Part shown: positions 24,418 to 32,927 of the stretch, in pieces
Position numbering within the stretch: the stretch's first letter is position 1
Layout: each line of letters begins with the position of its first letter
Translations under genes and position numbers: made by a program
NCBI RefSeq assembly: GCF_900109465.1
Contig: NZ_FOAZ01000003.1
Location: forward strand, 124,001-188,000
Source: Streptacidiphilus jiangxiensis
Lineage (GTDB): Bacteria > Actinomycetota > Actinomycetes > Streptomycetales > Streptomycetaceae
Reading direction: 5' to 3'
Length of the DNA: 64,000 bases
The notes under the pieces: generated by a model
The model's database searches: none
Told to the model about the DNA's origin: nothing
Seen by the model: only the letters and a program-made list of their open reading frames with translations

Positions 24418-25266
24418 TCACCCGCCCAGGAGCTCCATCTGCAGGGTCAGCGCCTGCTTGAAGTCGACCGGGTTGACCGCCTTCGGGTTGGTCATCACCA
24501 GCAGACCGTTGATGTCCGCGTCGGAGAAGACCGTCACGCGCAGGGCGGGGCCGTCCTTCCCGGCCGGTCGGCTCGCCGTGTCGGCGACGGCCAGCGGCAC
24601 CGAGGAGTCCGTGGTGGACAGGTCGAGCTGCGGCGCGGCGGCCAGGTACATGCCCATCTCGCTGTTGAAGGCCGCCTGGCTGGTGACACCGCTGCGGAAG
24701 GCGAGGAGGTAGACGGTGACGTGCGTACCGTCCGGCATCCGCCAGCCGGTGGCCGCGACGTGCCGGGCCCCGTTCTCGCCCAGCACCTCGGCCAGGTCGT
24801 CAGGGCTGGTGAACAGCTTGGCGAAGTCACCGAGGGGCACGAACCCGCGAGCGCCGGGGAGGGTGGAATCGGTGACCGCGCCGACCGGGTGCGGCAGCAG
24901 CAGTTGCCGCACGTCCGCGGCGTGCGGCACCGTCCCACCGGGCGCCCCGCTCGGCGCACCGCCGGCCGACGGACCGACCGCGCCCGGCGGGAGCTGGGGC
25001 AGTTGCAGCGTCGGGTAGGTGTAGCGGCCGTCCGCCGCCGTCGCCAGCCCCGGGATGTCGGTGCGCCTCGGGGCCATGACCGCGACCGCCGTCGCCGCGC
25101 CGAGCCCCAGGCACAGCACCGTCGCGATGCTCCAGCGCGCGACGGTCCGCCCGCGCGGTCCGGGCCGCAGGAACGAACGCCGCGCCTTCGGCTCGGCGGT
25201 GGGCTCCGGCGTCGGCTCGGTCGGGTCGGCGACGGGCGCATGGTCGATCTGGTCGTCGTCGCTCAT
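24418..25266 (-). CDS. single-pass membrane protein, cassette copy 1, family D
   Basis: 282 residues. An acidic Pro-rich cytoplasmic N-terminus and basic stop (RRSFLRPGPRGR) precede one membrane helix (about 43-64). The outside has TDIPGL, a Pro-rich linker, then the block-wide motif VRQLLLPHPVGA (119-130) and GARHVAATGWRMPDGTHVTVY. The start codon overlaps the stop of family C (ATGA). It aligns by eye with 27793-29214, sharing HVAATGW-MPDGTH and TDIPGL. No catalytic motif is visible. Function unknown; an extracytoplasmic binding or sensing domain is plausible. Confidence 0.75.
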   Translation of the reverse strand: MSDDDQIDHAPVADPTEPTPEPTAEPKARRSFLRPGPRGRTVARWSIATVLCLGLGAATAVAVMAPRRTDIPGLATAADGRYTYPTLQLPQLPPGAVGPSAGGAPSGAPGGTVPHAADVRQLLLPHPVGAVTDSTLPGARGFVPLGDFAKLFTSPDDLAEVLGENGARHVAATGWRMPDGTHVTVYLLAFRSGVTSQAAFNSEMGMYLAAAPQLDLSTTDSSVPLAVADTASRPAGKDGPALRVTVFSDADINGLLVMTNPKAVNPVDFKQALTLQMELLGG

Positions 25267-26021
25267 ATCTGGGCCGCCGGGATCGCGAGTCGGGACAGTT
25301 GCAGTTCCAGCAGGCTCGCCACCGACTGCTGGTCGAGCGGGGCCGGACCGTAGGCGTCGACGTGGACCAGCATGTCGCCGACGTAGTCGTCGCAGTCCAT
25401 CTGGTCCAGCGGGTCGTTCGGAGACGCCGGCAACAGGTAGCAGTGGGCCTCCGGGTGGCCGGGGATGCTCGGTCCGGCCCGGAAGGCGCCGGTGCTGTCG
25501 GCCAGGAACTTGCCCAGGGTCGCCATGGACTTGGCCGTCTGCTGGTTCTCCTGCACCAGGCTGACCTCGACCACGAGGGCGTTGCCGTCGGTGTAGGTGC
25601 GCAGCGCGTAGCCGAGGACGTGGTCGAGATCGAGGTCGGTGCGGAGCTTGTCGCGCTCGGAGGTCCTGAGGACCGCGAAGTCGCTGTTGAACTTCTTCAC
25701 GTACTGGTCGTGCGTCAGCACCGTGTTGTCACCGAGGTCCGCGTCGTCCGGACCGTAGTCGTAGCCGCCGGGAAGCGGGAGCAGCAGGTCGCTGAGGGAG
25801 CCGAAGTGGTCCCCGTCGCTGTGGGCGCCGTAGGCCGGCCCGGCGTGGGCCGCCGCCTTGGCGACCGGCTGAGCGGCACGGTTGTCCCGCAGGCCGTAGT
25901 AGCCCACGGCGGTGCCGACCCCGACGGCGGACAGGACGAAGGCCGCGCCCAACGCGACGAGCCCGGGCAGGCGCCCCGTCCGCCGCTGCGGCGCCGGGGC
26001 GACGGCGTGGTCATCGGTCAC
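25263..26021 (-). CDS. single-pass membrane protein, cassette copy 1, family C
   Basis: 252 residues. A short Pro/Arg N-terminus is followed by one helix (about 20-42) and then an external domain. This holds LSDLLLPLPGG (76-86), LGYALRTYTDGNALVVEVSLVQEN and a Cys pair (CYLL, DCDD) that could form a disulfide. GTG 26021 overlaps the previous stop by four bases (GTGA). Its counterpart is 29211-30017, which shares GYALRTY-DG, AHCY, RCDD/DCDD-GD and LSRLA-PAAQ. Function unknown. Confidence 0.75.
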   Translation of the reverse strand: MTDDHAVAPAPQRRTGRLPGLVALGAAFVLSAVGVGTAVGYYGLRDNRAAQPVAKAAAHAGPAYGAHSDGDHFGSLSDLLLPLPGGYDYGPDDADLGDNTVLTHDQYVKKFNSDFAVLRTSERDKLRTDLDLDHVLGYALRTYTDGNALVVEVSLVQENQQTAKSMATLGKFLADSTGAFRAGPSIPGHPEAHCYLLPASPNDPLDQMDCDDYVGDMLVHVDAYGPAPLDQQSVASLLELQLSRLAIPAAQI

Positions 26022-26866
26022 AGTCGCTCCATCTGGTTCTGCAGCTCCGTCATCAGCGGCTTGGCGTCGACGGGGTTCGGCGAGAAGACGAGGATCTGCA
26101 CGCACAGGTCCCCGTGCGCGGCGAAGCCGTAGCCGCGGTAGTAGGTCGACCCGTCGCTGCGGGTGAGCGCCTTGGTGCCCGCGTACACGCCGTACTGACC
26201 GGCGGTGTGCGGGAGCATCTGCAGTTGCGCCGCGGCGTCCTGGCGCGCGTAGTTCTCCCCGTCCAGCACGAACTGGTTCGGCGCGGTCTCGTCGTTGTGG
26301 CGGTACTGGATCACGTCCACCTCGTAGGAGACGCTGCCCTGCATCCACGTCTGCACGGCGGCACGACGGAAGCCGTGGGAGAGCTCGTACCTCATCTCCG
26401 CGTCCGGCTTGGTGTAGTCCGAGGACAGGCTGTAGAGGTCGAGCCAGCCGTCGTTGCCCGCGGGGGTATCCCAGGGCTTGGCACCGGAGGGGATGGGCAC
26501 CAGCAGCTTGGTCAGGTCGCCGTCGGTCTTGACCATGTCGTCCTGCGCGGCGGTGAGCGCAGGCGCGACGCGGTGCGCGGACGGGTAGGTTGGCTGGGTG
26601 ACGGCCAGCGGCGGCAGCGGCGTCGGCGTCCGGGCGGCCTGCACGGCGTAGCCGGTGCCGGCCCCGCCGAGGACGCCGAGCACCACGGCGGCGGCCATGA
26701 TCTTCGCGGTCCGGCCGCGAGGCCGGGGCTTCGGCTCGGGCTCGTGCTCGGGCACGAGGTCGGGCACGAGGTCGGGTTCGGTCACGGGCTCGGGAGCCGG
26801 TTCGGTCACCGCCGGGACTTCGGCCGCTGCCTCCGGGCCCGGCTCGGCGGGCGGGGGAGTGCTCAC
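26018..26866 (-). CDS. single-pass membrane protein, cassette copy 1, family B
   Basis: 282 residues. A Glu/Pro-rich cytoplasmic tail is followed by a basic stop, one helix (about 55-75) and an external domain with DGDLTKLLVPIPSGAKPW (116-133). HGFRRAAVQTWMQGSVSYEV and a GYGFAAHGDL segment come later. GTG 26866 was chosen for GGAGGAAGA directly upstream; a longer frame would overlap family A. Counterpart is 30014-30856 with shared GDLT-LLVP-PSG-KPW and GFRRAA. Function unknown. Confidence 0.75.
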   Translation of the reverse strand: MSTPPPAEPGPEAAAEVPAVTEPAPEPVTEPDLVPDLVPEHEPEPKPRPRGRTAKIMAAAVVLGVLGGAGTGYAVQAARTPTPLPPLAVTQPTYPSAHRVAPALTAAQDDMVKTDGDLTKLLVPIPSGAKPWDTPAGNDGWLDLYSLSSDYTKPDAEMRYELSHGFRRAAVQTWMQGSVSYEVDVIQYRHNDETAPNQFVLDGENYARQDAAAQLQMLPHTAGQYGVYAGTKALTRSDGSTYYRGYGFAAHGDLCVQILVFSPNPVDAKPLMTELQNQMERL

Positions 26867-26885
26867 TCTTCCTCCAGGTCTGTGG

Positions 26886-27767
26886 TCAGCGGCCGGTGCT
26901 GAGCAGCTTTTCCTCACGCTGCATCAGCGGCGTGAGCAGGGAGTGGGCCAGGCTTCCGGTCCCCGAGACGTCGATCTCGTACTCGACGTCGCCGACGTGC
27001 GAGATGCCCATCAACGTGCCGACGCCGGTGCTGTCCGACGGATTGATCGCCAGGCCCTTGGCGTCGGAGATGCCGGAGACGTCGAAGCTGTCGCCGTGCC
27101 CGAAGGTGAGCCCCGACACCCAGTCAGCGGCGTGGCCGGAGCTGTCGAAGTGGATGAGCTTCGCGGTCACCGTGTACTGGCCGTCGTTCGTCCGGTAGAT
27201 CCGGTAGGCCCCGCCCGAGCAGCCGAGCTGCTGCAGGATGCTCTTGCTCGTCGAGGAGTTGTCCATCTCCTTGGCGATGTCGGACAGCGACTCCGTGGTG
27301 CCGTCGGTGTCCCCGTACGCCTCGGCGGTGTCGGGGACCGGCAACAGGAAGAAGCGCAGGTCGCCGCTGTGGCTGCTGCCGCTGACGTAGCCCTTGACGG
27401 TGGAACTCGGGCTGGGCGAGGGCGTCGTCGGGGCGGCCGACGGCAGCGTCGGCGCGGCCGAGACGGAGACGACGGGGCTGGGCGTCGCCTGTGCGACGGC
27501 GCCGCCGCCTCCGCCGCTGCCGGTGTTGGCGGCGATCGCCGCCGACACGCCGGCGATGGCGAGCCACGCCGTGGCAGCCACGGCGATCGTGACGCCACGC
27601 CGCCGCGCACGCGGCGCGGAGACGGAGGCGTCCACGGGCTCAGGCCCGGGCGCAGGCTCCGGCTCCGGCTCGGGCTCGGGCTCGGGTATCGGCGCAGGCT
27701 CAGGCTCAGGCGCAACCTCGGGCACCGACTCCACAGCATCGGAGCCGGGCACGTCTTCGGATTCCAC
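26886..27767 (-). CDS. single-pass membrane protein, cassette copy 1, family A
   Basis: 293 residues. A Glu-Pro repeat tail (about 19-44), a basic stop (RARRR) and one helix (about 58-80) lead to a Ser/Thr/Pro linker. The external domain has SGDLRFFLLPVP (134-145), KEMDNSSTS, LGCSGGAYR, DWVSGLTF and SHVGDVEYEIDVSG. GTG 27767 follows GGAGGAACC. The counterpart is 30910-31689, which shares long stretches including HADWVSGLTF-like and VGDVEYE-DV. It is the best-conserved pair in the block. Function unknown. Confidence 0.78.
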   Translation of the reverse strand: MESEDVPGSDAVESVPEVAPEPEPAPIPEPEPEPEPEPAPGPEPVDASVSAPRARRRGVTIAVAATAWLAIAGVSAAIAANTGSGGGGGAVAQATPSPVVSVSAAPTLPSAAPTTPSPSPSSTVKGYVSGSSHSGDLRFFLLPVPDTAEAYGDTDGTTESLSDIAKEMDNSSTSKSILQQLGCSGGAYRIYRTNDGQYTVTAKLIHFDSSGHAADWVSGLTFGHGDSFDVSGISDAKGLAINPSDSTGVGTLMGISHVGDVEYEIDVSGTGSLAHSLLTPLMQREEKLLSTGR

Positions 27768-27792
27768 GGTTCCTCCGGGGAACGCTCTTGGG

Positions 27793-29214
27793 TCAGGCGG
27801 TGAGCAGGCGGTTCTCCAGCAACATGACCTGCTGGAAGTCGACCACCGGCACCCGCTTCGGGTTGCTCATCACGACGAGAAGCTCGGTGTCGCCGATCGG
27901 CAAGTACGCGTACGTCACGGCCGGGTGACCACTTGCGGCCAGGGCCGAGCGGACAGTGGCCGACGACAGGCTGCCGAGATCGCCGGCGCCACCCGAGACG
28001 GCGTCGGGCGCCGCGCTCAGGTAACCGCTGATGCTCTCGGCCGTGTCCGCCTGGGTCGCCGTGGCGGACGAGCGGAACTGCTGCAGGTAGATCTCGGTGT
28101 GCGTGCCGTCCGGCATGGTCCAGCCGGTCGCGGCGACGTGTCGGAGACCCGCGTCCTGCAGGGCGTTCTTGATCTGGACGAGGCCCGACGAGGCGAACAG
28201 GCCCAGCAGGCTGCTGGTCGGGTACCAGCCGCCGGCTCCGGGCAGCCCGGCCTCGACGGTGGCGCCGGCCGGCGCGGGCAGCAGCAGGGACCGCAGGTCC
28301 ACGCGGTGCACGTGCTCGGCGGACGCATCGCTCGGACCGTTGCCCGGCGGCAGCGTCGGCAGGGTCAGCGCCGGGAAGGACCAGCGACCGTCCGTCGGCG
28401 TCTTCAGCCCCGGAATGTCCGTCCGCGCCGGCGCGGCCACCAGGGCGGCCGTCACCGACCCGACGACCGCCAGCACGCCGACGGCCGTGGCCCAGCGCCC
28501 GAACGTCCGCAGCCACGGCCGCTCCTTGCGCACCTTCGGCGCGTACTGCGGCGGCAGCGCCCAGTACGTCGGCGCCTGCGCCGCCGGGGCGACCGCCTCG
28601 CCGTAGGGGTGCGGCACCCCCGGCTGCGGCGGCACCATCCCCAGCGGCAACGGCGGCGCGGGCGCGGCAGGAGCCGCTGGGGCCGGCTCGGCCGCCGCAA
28701 GGACGAGCGTGGGCTCGGGCGCGCCTGCGGCGACGGCCGGCTCCTCCGCCGCCGGCTCAGTGACCGGCTCCGCCTCACGGGCCATCAGCAGTCGCGGATC
28801 CGGCGCAACGCCCGGGACCGCGTCCCGCGACGCGGGCGCTGACGTGGGCACGGGCACAGGCTCGGGCTCGGTCCCGACCTCGGCCTCGGGCGTGGCCGCC
28901 GCCTCGGCCGGCTGCGCGGCGGCGACCGCCGGCACTGCATCCGCCGGGACCGCATCCTGCGGCACGGGCACCGCCTCCGACGTGGGCACGGCATCGGGCT
29001 CGGACACGGTCCCGGCCTCGGGCGTGGCCGCCGCCTCGGCCGACTGCGCGGCGGCGACCGCCGGCACTGCATCCGCCGGGACCGCGTCCTGCGGCACGGC
29101 ACCGCGCTCAGGCTCGGGCGTGGCCACCGCCTCGTCCGCCGGCACCGCGTCCGTCGGAACGGGGACGGGTTCCGGGGTCGACGGGTCGGGCTGGGGGGCT
29201 TCGGAGGTCGTCAT
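27793..29214 (-). CDS. single-pass membrane protein, cassette copy 2, family D, with long repetitive N-terminus
   Basis: 473 residues, about 190 longer than its copy-1 counterpart. The extra length is an Ala/Pro/Val/Glu-rich cytoplasmic region (1-230). It contains a 29-residue unit starting PQDAVPADAVPAVAAAQ repeated at 41-69 and 85-113. One helix (about 241-262) is followed by TDIPGL and the motif VDLRSLLLPAPAGA (305-318). HVAATGWTMPDGTHTEIY comes after. ATG 29214 overlaps the family C stop (ATGA). The repetitive tail looks like a recently expanded disordered tether. Function unknown. Confidence 0.75.
   Translation of the reverse strand: MTTSEAPQPDPSTPEPVPVPTDAVPADEAVATPEPERGAVPQDAVPADAVPAVAAAQSAEAAATPEAGTVSEPDAVPTSEAVPVPQDAVPADAVPAVAAAQPAEAAATPEAEVGTEPEPVPVPTSAPASRDAVPGVAPDPRLLMAREAEPVTEPAAEEPAVAAGAPEPTLVLAAAEPAPAAPAAPAPPLPLGMVPPQPGVPHPYGEAVAPAAQAPTYWALPPQYAPKVRKERPWLRTFGRWATAVGVLAVVGSVTAALVAAPARTDIPGLKTPTDGRWSFPALTLPTLPPGNGPSDASAEHVHRVDLRSLLLPAPAGATVEAGLPGAGGWYPTSSLLGLFASSGLVQIKNALQDAGLRHVAATGWTMPDGTHTEIYLQQFRSSATATQADTAESISGYLSAAPDAVSGGAGDLGSLSSATVRSALAASGHPAVTYAYLPIGDTELLVVMSNPKRVPVVDFQQVMLLENRLLTA
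28881..29099. repeat. in-frame 132-bp-offset direct repeat
   Basis: An 87-bp unit (28881-28967 and 29013-29099) is repeated with only a few substitutions at an offset of exactly 132 bases (44 codons), inside the 27793-29214 gene. It encodes the PQDAVPADAVPAVAAAQ unit of the cytoplasmic tail. Confidence 0.85.
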
Positions 29215-30017
29215 ACCTGGGCCGCCGGGGTCGCGAGTCGGGACAGTTGGTTGCGGAAGAAGTCCGCCGCCGCGGACTGGGCGAGCGGGCTGACGCCGTC
29301 GACCTGCATGCTGACCAGGAGGTCGCCCTCGACGTCGTCGCAGCGCATCAGGTCGAGCGAGGAGCCGTACGGGTCGGCCGGCTGGTAGCAGTGGGCGTGC
29401 GGGAAGCCCGACACCTGCGGGCCGGCGCGCAGCCCGGAGGTGGCCGAGTCGAGGGTCTTCAGGCCCTGCTGGAGCCCGCCGACGTGCGCGGCGTTCTCCT
29501 GGATCAGGGTGATCTGGATGAAGAGGCCGTCGTCCCCGTCCGCGTAGGTGCGCAGGGCGTAGCCCTTGACCTCCGACAGGCCAAGCTCCGACTGGAGCGA
29601 GGACCGCGCGCCGCTGCTGAGGAAGCGGAACTCGCGCTGGAACAGGGCCGCGTAGCGGTCCGGGGTCAGCACGGTGTCGTTGCCGAAGTCGGCCACGTCC
29701 GCGCCGGGGGCGTCGGTGCCGGGAACGGGCAGCAGCAGTTGGTCCAGCGGGCCGAAGTGGCTGCCGTCCGCCTCGACGCCGAACGTGGGCGCGGCCTGCG
29801 GCGCCTGCGCCGACGTCGTGGACCGGGCCGGAGCGGAGGCCGCACGCGCGGCCAGGATCAGGCCGCCCGTCACACCTCCGACGGCGACCGCGGACAGGAC
29901 GAAGGCGACCGCCCCGGCGGTGAACCGGCGGCTCCGACGCGGCGCGGAGCCGTCCGGCTGCGGCCCCGGCTGCGGTCCCGGCGCGGCCTGGGGCTGCGGG
30001 ACGGCCTCGGCGTTCAC
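29211..30017 (-). CDS. single-pass membrane protein, cassette copy 2, family C
   Basis: 268 residues. A Pro/Gln-rich tail, a basic stop (PRRSRR) and one helix (about 33-56) precede an external domain. It holds LDQLLLPVPG (91-100), VKGYALRTYADGDDGLFIQ, AHCYQPA and MRCDDVEGDL. GTG 30017 overlaps the previous stop by four bases and ATGA joins it to family D, so three genes are coupled. Paralogue of 25263-26021. Confidence 0.75.
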   Translation of the reverse strand: MNAEAVPQPQAAPGPQPGPQPDGSAPRRSRRFTAGAVAFVLSAVAVGGVTGGLILAARAASAPARSTTSAQAPQAAPTFGVEADGSHFGPLDQLLLPVPGTDAPGADVADFGNDTVLTPDRYAALFQREFRFLSSGARSSLQSELGLSEVKGYALRTYADGDDGLFIQITLIQENAAHVGGLQQGLKTLDSATSGLRAGPQVSGFPHAHCYQPADPYGSSLDLMRCDDVEGDLLVSMQVDGVSPLAQSAAADFFRNQLSRLATPAAQV

Positions 30018-30856
30018 AGGCGCTCCAACTGGCTCTGGAGGACGGACATGACGGACGACGCGGAGATCTGACCGGGGCCCGTGGCGTAGACCTCGACGAG
30101 GATGTCGCCGTGCTGGACGAACCCGCGGCCCTGGTAGTAGCTGTTGCCGCCGGAGTCGGTGTGGGAGTTCGTGCCGGCGTAGACGACGCCGGCCGCGGTG
30201 CCGGGAACGGTGACCTGGTCCCCGCCGCAGAACGACTTCGCATAGCCCTGCTGGGCCGTCAGCTCCGTGGCCGCGTTGGCCTCGTGTTGCTTCTGGAACT
30301 GCGTCAGGACGACCTGGTAGCTGGTGTCTCCCTGGATCCACTCGGCCTCGGCGGCGCGGCGGAAGCCGTTCTCCAGCAGCCAGCGGAACTCGCTGTCGGG
30401 CTTCTTGTAGCCCACGGCGAAGCCGGCCGGGGACAGCCAGCCGTCGGGTGTGTCCGGCTGCTCCCACGGCTTGCTGCCGGAGGGCGCGGGCACGAGCAAC
30501 GCCGTCAGGTCGCCGTCGGTCCGCACGGCGTCGTCCTGGTTCGCGGGCAGCGGCGCGGGCGAGGCGGTGGCGTGCGCGAGCGGGTAGTGCAGCCGGTCGC
30601 CGGCCAGTGGCGGCAGCGGCGTCGGCGGGCGTCCCGCCTGGATGTCGTAGCCGATGCCGCCACCTCCCAGCACACCGAGCACCGCGGCACCGCCGATGAG
30701 CAGCGCGAGGCGGCCGCGGGACCAGCGCCGACGCACGCGGCCCGGCTGCTCCTGCGGTGGCCCGTCCACTGCCTCTGCCTGCGGCGGCTGCGGCAGCAGT
30801 GGCTGCGGCTGCGCCGGAAAGGGCGCCGTGGGCCCCGGCTCGGGTGTCGTCGTCAC
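30014..30856 (-). CDS. single-pass membrane protein, cassette copy 2, family B
   Basis: 280 residues. A Pro/Gln-rich tail, a basic stop (RVRRRWSRGR), one helix (about 49-72) and then RPPTPLPPLAGD. The external domain has DGDLTALLVPAPSGSKPW (114-131), NGFRRAAEAEWIQGDTSYQV and GRGFVQHGDILVEV. GTG 30856 follows GGAGAAGAC. Paralogue of 26018-26866; the PTPLPPLA segment after the helix is also shared. Confidence 0.75.
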   Translation of the reverse strand: MTTTPEPGPTAPFPAQPQPLLPQPPQAEAVDGPPQEQPGRVRRRWSRGRLALLIGGAAVLGVLGGGGIGYDIQAGRPPTPLPPLAGDRLHYPLAHATASPAPLPANQDDAVRTDGDLTALLVPAPSGSKPWEQPDTPDGWLSPAGFAVGYKKPDSEFRWLLENGFRRAAEAEWIQGDTSYQVVLTQFQKQHEANAATELTAQQGYAKSFCGGDQVTVPGTAAGVVYAGTNSHTDSGGNSYYQGRGFVQHGDILVEVYATGPGQISASSVMSVLQSQLERL

Positions 30857-30909
30857 GTCTTCTCCTGGTGCGGTCGCTGCGGCGGCGGCAGCGTCGGCGG
30901 CGTGGGGGC

Positions 30910-31689
30910 TCACACGCCGGTGGTGAGGCGCTGTTCCTGGCGCTGCATCAGCTGCGTGAGCAGCGAGCGGCTCGGGGATCCGGCACCGGTGACGTCGACC
31001 TCGTACTCCACGTCGCCGACGTGCGAGACACCGATGAGCAGTCCGTTCCCGCCGTTGGAGCTGCTGGGGTCGATCGACTGGCCCGTCGCGTCGGAGATGC
31101 CCGAGACGTGGAAGGAGTGCCCGTTGGCGAAGGTCAGCCCGGAGACCCAGTCGGAGGCGTGGCCGGAGCCGTCGAAGTGGATGAGGTGCACGGTGACGGT
31201 CCACACGCCGTCGTTGGTGACGAAGCTGCGGTAGGCGCCGCCCTGACAGCCGAGGTCGTTCAGGATCCTGCGGCTGGTGCTGGGGTTGTCCATCTCCTTG
31301 GCGACGTCACCGAGGCTCTGCGCGACGCCGTTCGGGTCGCCCTCGACCTGGTCGCCGTCGGGGACGGGCAGCAGGAAGTAGCGCAGGTCGCCGCTGTGGG
31401 TGTTGCCGCTGACGCTGCCCTTGACGGTCGCCGAGGGGCTCGGCGTCGGGCTCGCCGTGGTCGGCGAGGGCGAGGGCGTCACCGACGCCTTCGCACCGCC
31501 GGTGGGGCGCGCGGCACTCGGGCTCGCGGCCGGGTCGGCGACGGTGCGCGGGGAGCCGCCGCTGCCGACCGCCACGACCGCCCCGGCGGTCGCGGCTGCG
31601 AGGACGAGCCACCCGGCGACCGCCAGCGCGACCGTTCCGGCACGACGGCGCGGAGCAGGCTCGGGCGTACCCGGGTATTCGGGATTCAC
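30910..31689 (-). CDS. single-pass membrane protein, cassette copy 2, family A, first gene of the block
   Basis: 259 residues. A short tail with a basic stop (PRRR), one helix (about 18-42) and a Ser/Pro/Thr linker (50-90). The external domain starts with SGDLRYFLLPVPDGD (99-113), then AKEMDNPSTS, LGCQGGAYRS, SDWVSGLTF and GVSHVGDVEYEVDVTG. GTG 31689 is taken with GGGGGA upstream; the frame is open for 22 more codons without protein-like features. It heads the eight-gene transcript. Paralogue of 26886-27767. Confidence 0.75.
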   Translation of the reverse strand: MNPEYPGTPEPAPRRRAGTVALAVAGWLVLAAATAGAVVAVGSGGSPRTVADPAASPSAARPTGGAKASVTPSPSPTTASPTPSPSATVKGSVSGNTHSGDLRYFLLPVPDGDQVEGDPNGVAQSLGDVAKEMDNPSTSRRILNDLGCQGGAYRSFVTNDGVWTVTVHLIHFDGSGHASDWVSGLTFANGHSFHVSGISDATGQSIDPSSSNGGNGLLIGVSHVGDVEYEVDVTGAGSPSRSLLTQLMQRQEQRLTTGV

Positions 31690-31814
31690 GACAATTCCCC
31701 CACAGCGCGCACTATTCGATGCAGGGTGGCGACCGGTGCGGACCGGAGGCCTCAACCAGGCCTGCGAGCTGCGAGTATGCCGTGATCCACAGGTAATTCC
31801 AAAGTTCTTTATGC

Positions 31815-31836
31815 GATCGATACCTGCGGATCGATC
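31815..31836. promoter_or_regulatory. 7-N8-7 inverted repeat upstream of the eight-gene block
   Basis: GATCGAT (31815-31821) and ATCGATC (31830-31836) are perfect inverted arms eight bases apart. They sit in an unusually AT-rich stretch about 125 bases ahead of the first start codon of the block. Likely an operator or part of the promoter. The 266-base gap 31690-31955 holds nothing else I can name. Confidence 0.4.
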
Positions 31837-31955
31837 ACACTGCTGATTACCTCTCCGATTGCCCCCGGGAGACGCTTCCGACCCTGGCGGAATTCCCGGA
31901 AAGTCCGAATATCACGGCACATGCGTCCCACCCGGGGGCACGGATCGACAGCGCG

Positions 31956-32843
31956 TCAGCCGAGCTGGGCGAGGCCCTCGGTGGCGATCCGCTCGAAGAC
32001 GGCGAGGTCGTTCTCGAAGATCGAGTCCGGCACCGGCCAGTGGACGACCAGTTCGTCGATGCCGAGGTCGCGGTAGGTGCCCGCCCACTCGACGAAGGCG
32101 TCCAGGGAGGCGAGCGGCTTCTCTGCGGTCGAGCCCTGCAGCAGCACCTTGTTCAGATCGGCGGCGTCACGGCCCTGGGCCGCACAGGCCGCCTGCAGCT
32201 TGGCGAGCTGCGCCTCGATCACCGCGGGGGCCTGGTTGACGGGCACGTCGCCGGGGCCGCGCGGGTCGCCGTAGGTGACCCAGCCCTGGCCGTACTCGGC
32301 AGCGAGCTTCAGCCCGCGCGGGCCGGTGGCCGCGACGTAGAACGGGACGCGCGGCTCCTGGACGCAACCGGGGATCCCACGGGCCTCGACGGCGGAGTAG
32401 AAGCGCCCCTCCTCCGTGGTGGCCTCCTGCGTCAGCAGCTTGTCCAGCAGCGGCAGGAACTCGTCGAACCGGTCCGCCCGCTCGCGCGCGCCCCACGGCT
32501 CCTGGCCGAACGCGGTGGCGTCGAAGCCCGTCCCACCGACCCCGATGCCGACGGTGATCCGGCCCTGCGAGATGTCGTCGAGGGTCATCAGCTCCTTGGC
32601 CAGCGTCACCGGGTGCCGGAAGTTCGGCGAGGTGACCAGCGTGCCCAGCCGCAGCCGCTCGGTCGCGCAGGCAGCGGCCGTCAACGTCGGCACCGCGCCG
32701 AACCAGGGATCGTCCTGGAAGGACCGCCAGGTGAGGTGGTCGTAGGTGTAGGCGGCGTGGAAACCGAGTTCCTCGGCCCGCTGCCAGATCTTCTGTCCCT
32801 CGCTCCACCGGTGGATGGGGAGGATCACCGTGCTCAGACGCAT
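31956..32843 (-). CDS. LLM-class F420-dependent oxidoreductase
   Basis: 295 residues. A luciferase-like TIM barrel with AAYTYDHLTWRS near the start, RLRLGTLVTSPNFRHPVTLAKE (about 65-86) and GRITVGIGVGG. GTGFDATAFG and the late FERIATEGLAQLG are as in actinobacterial F420-dependent LLM proteins. These reduce or oxidise small substrates with coenzyme F420; the substrate is unknown. ATG 32843 was chosen because the family begins at MRLSTVIL; the upstream 11 codons of open frame are unlikely. It stands alone. Confidence 0.85.
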   Translation of the reverse strand: MRLSTVILPIHRWSEGQKIWQRAEELGFHAAYTYDHLTWRSFQDDPWFGAVPTLTAAACATERLRLGTLVTSPNFRHPVTLAKELMTLDDISQGRITVGIGVGGTGFDATAFGQEPWGARERADRFDEFLPLLDKLLTQEATTEEGRFYSAVEARGIPGCVQEPRVPFYVAATGPRGLKLAAEYGQGWVTYGDPRGPGDVPVNQAPAVIEAQLAKLQAACAAQGRDAADLNKVLLQGSTAEKPLASLDAFVEWAGTYRDLGIDELVVHWPVPDSIFENDLAVFERIATEGLAQLG

Positions 32844-32927
32844 ACCGTCGACCCTACGCGAGAACGCGCAACGCACCCTGGATCTGACTGCTCCCGGGAG
32901 ATGAGGTGGGGCCTTCCGTCGCCCCGG

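Noticed and set aside
24418-31689. Eight-gene block as Streptomyces conservon
   Set aside because: Conservons encode a kinase-like protein, roadblock protein, DUF742 protein and GTPase. None of these is present.
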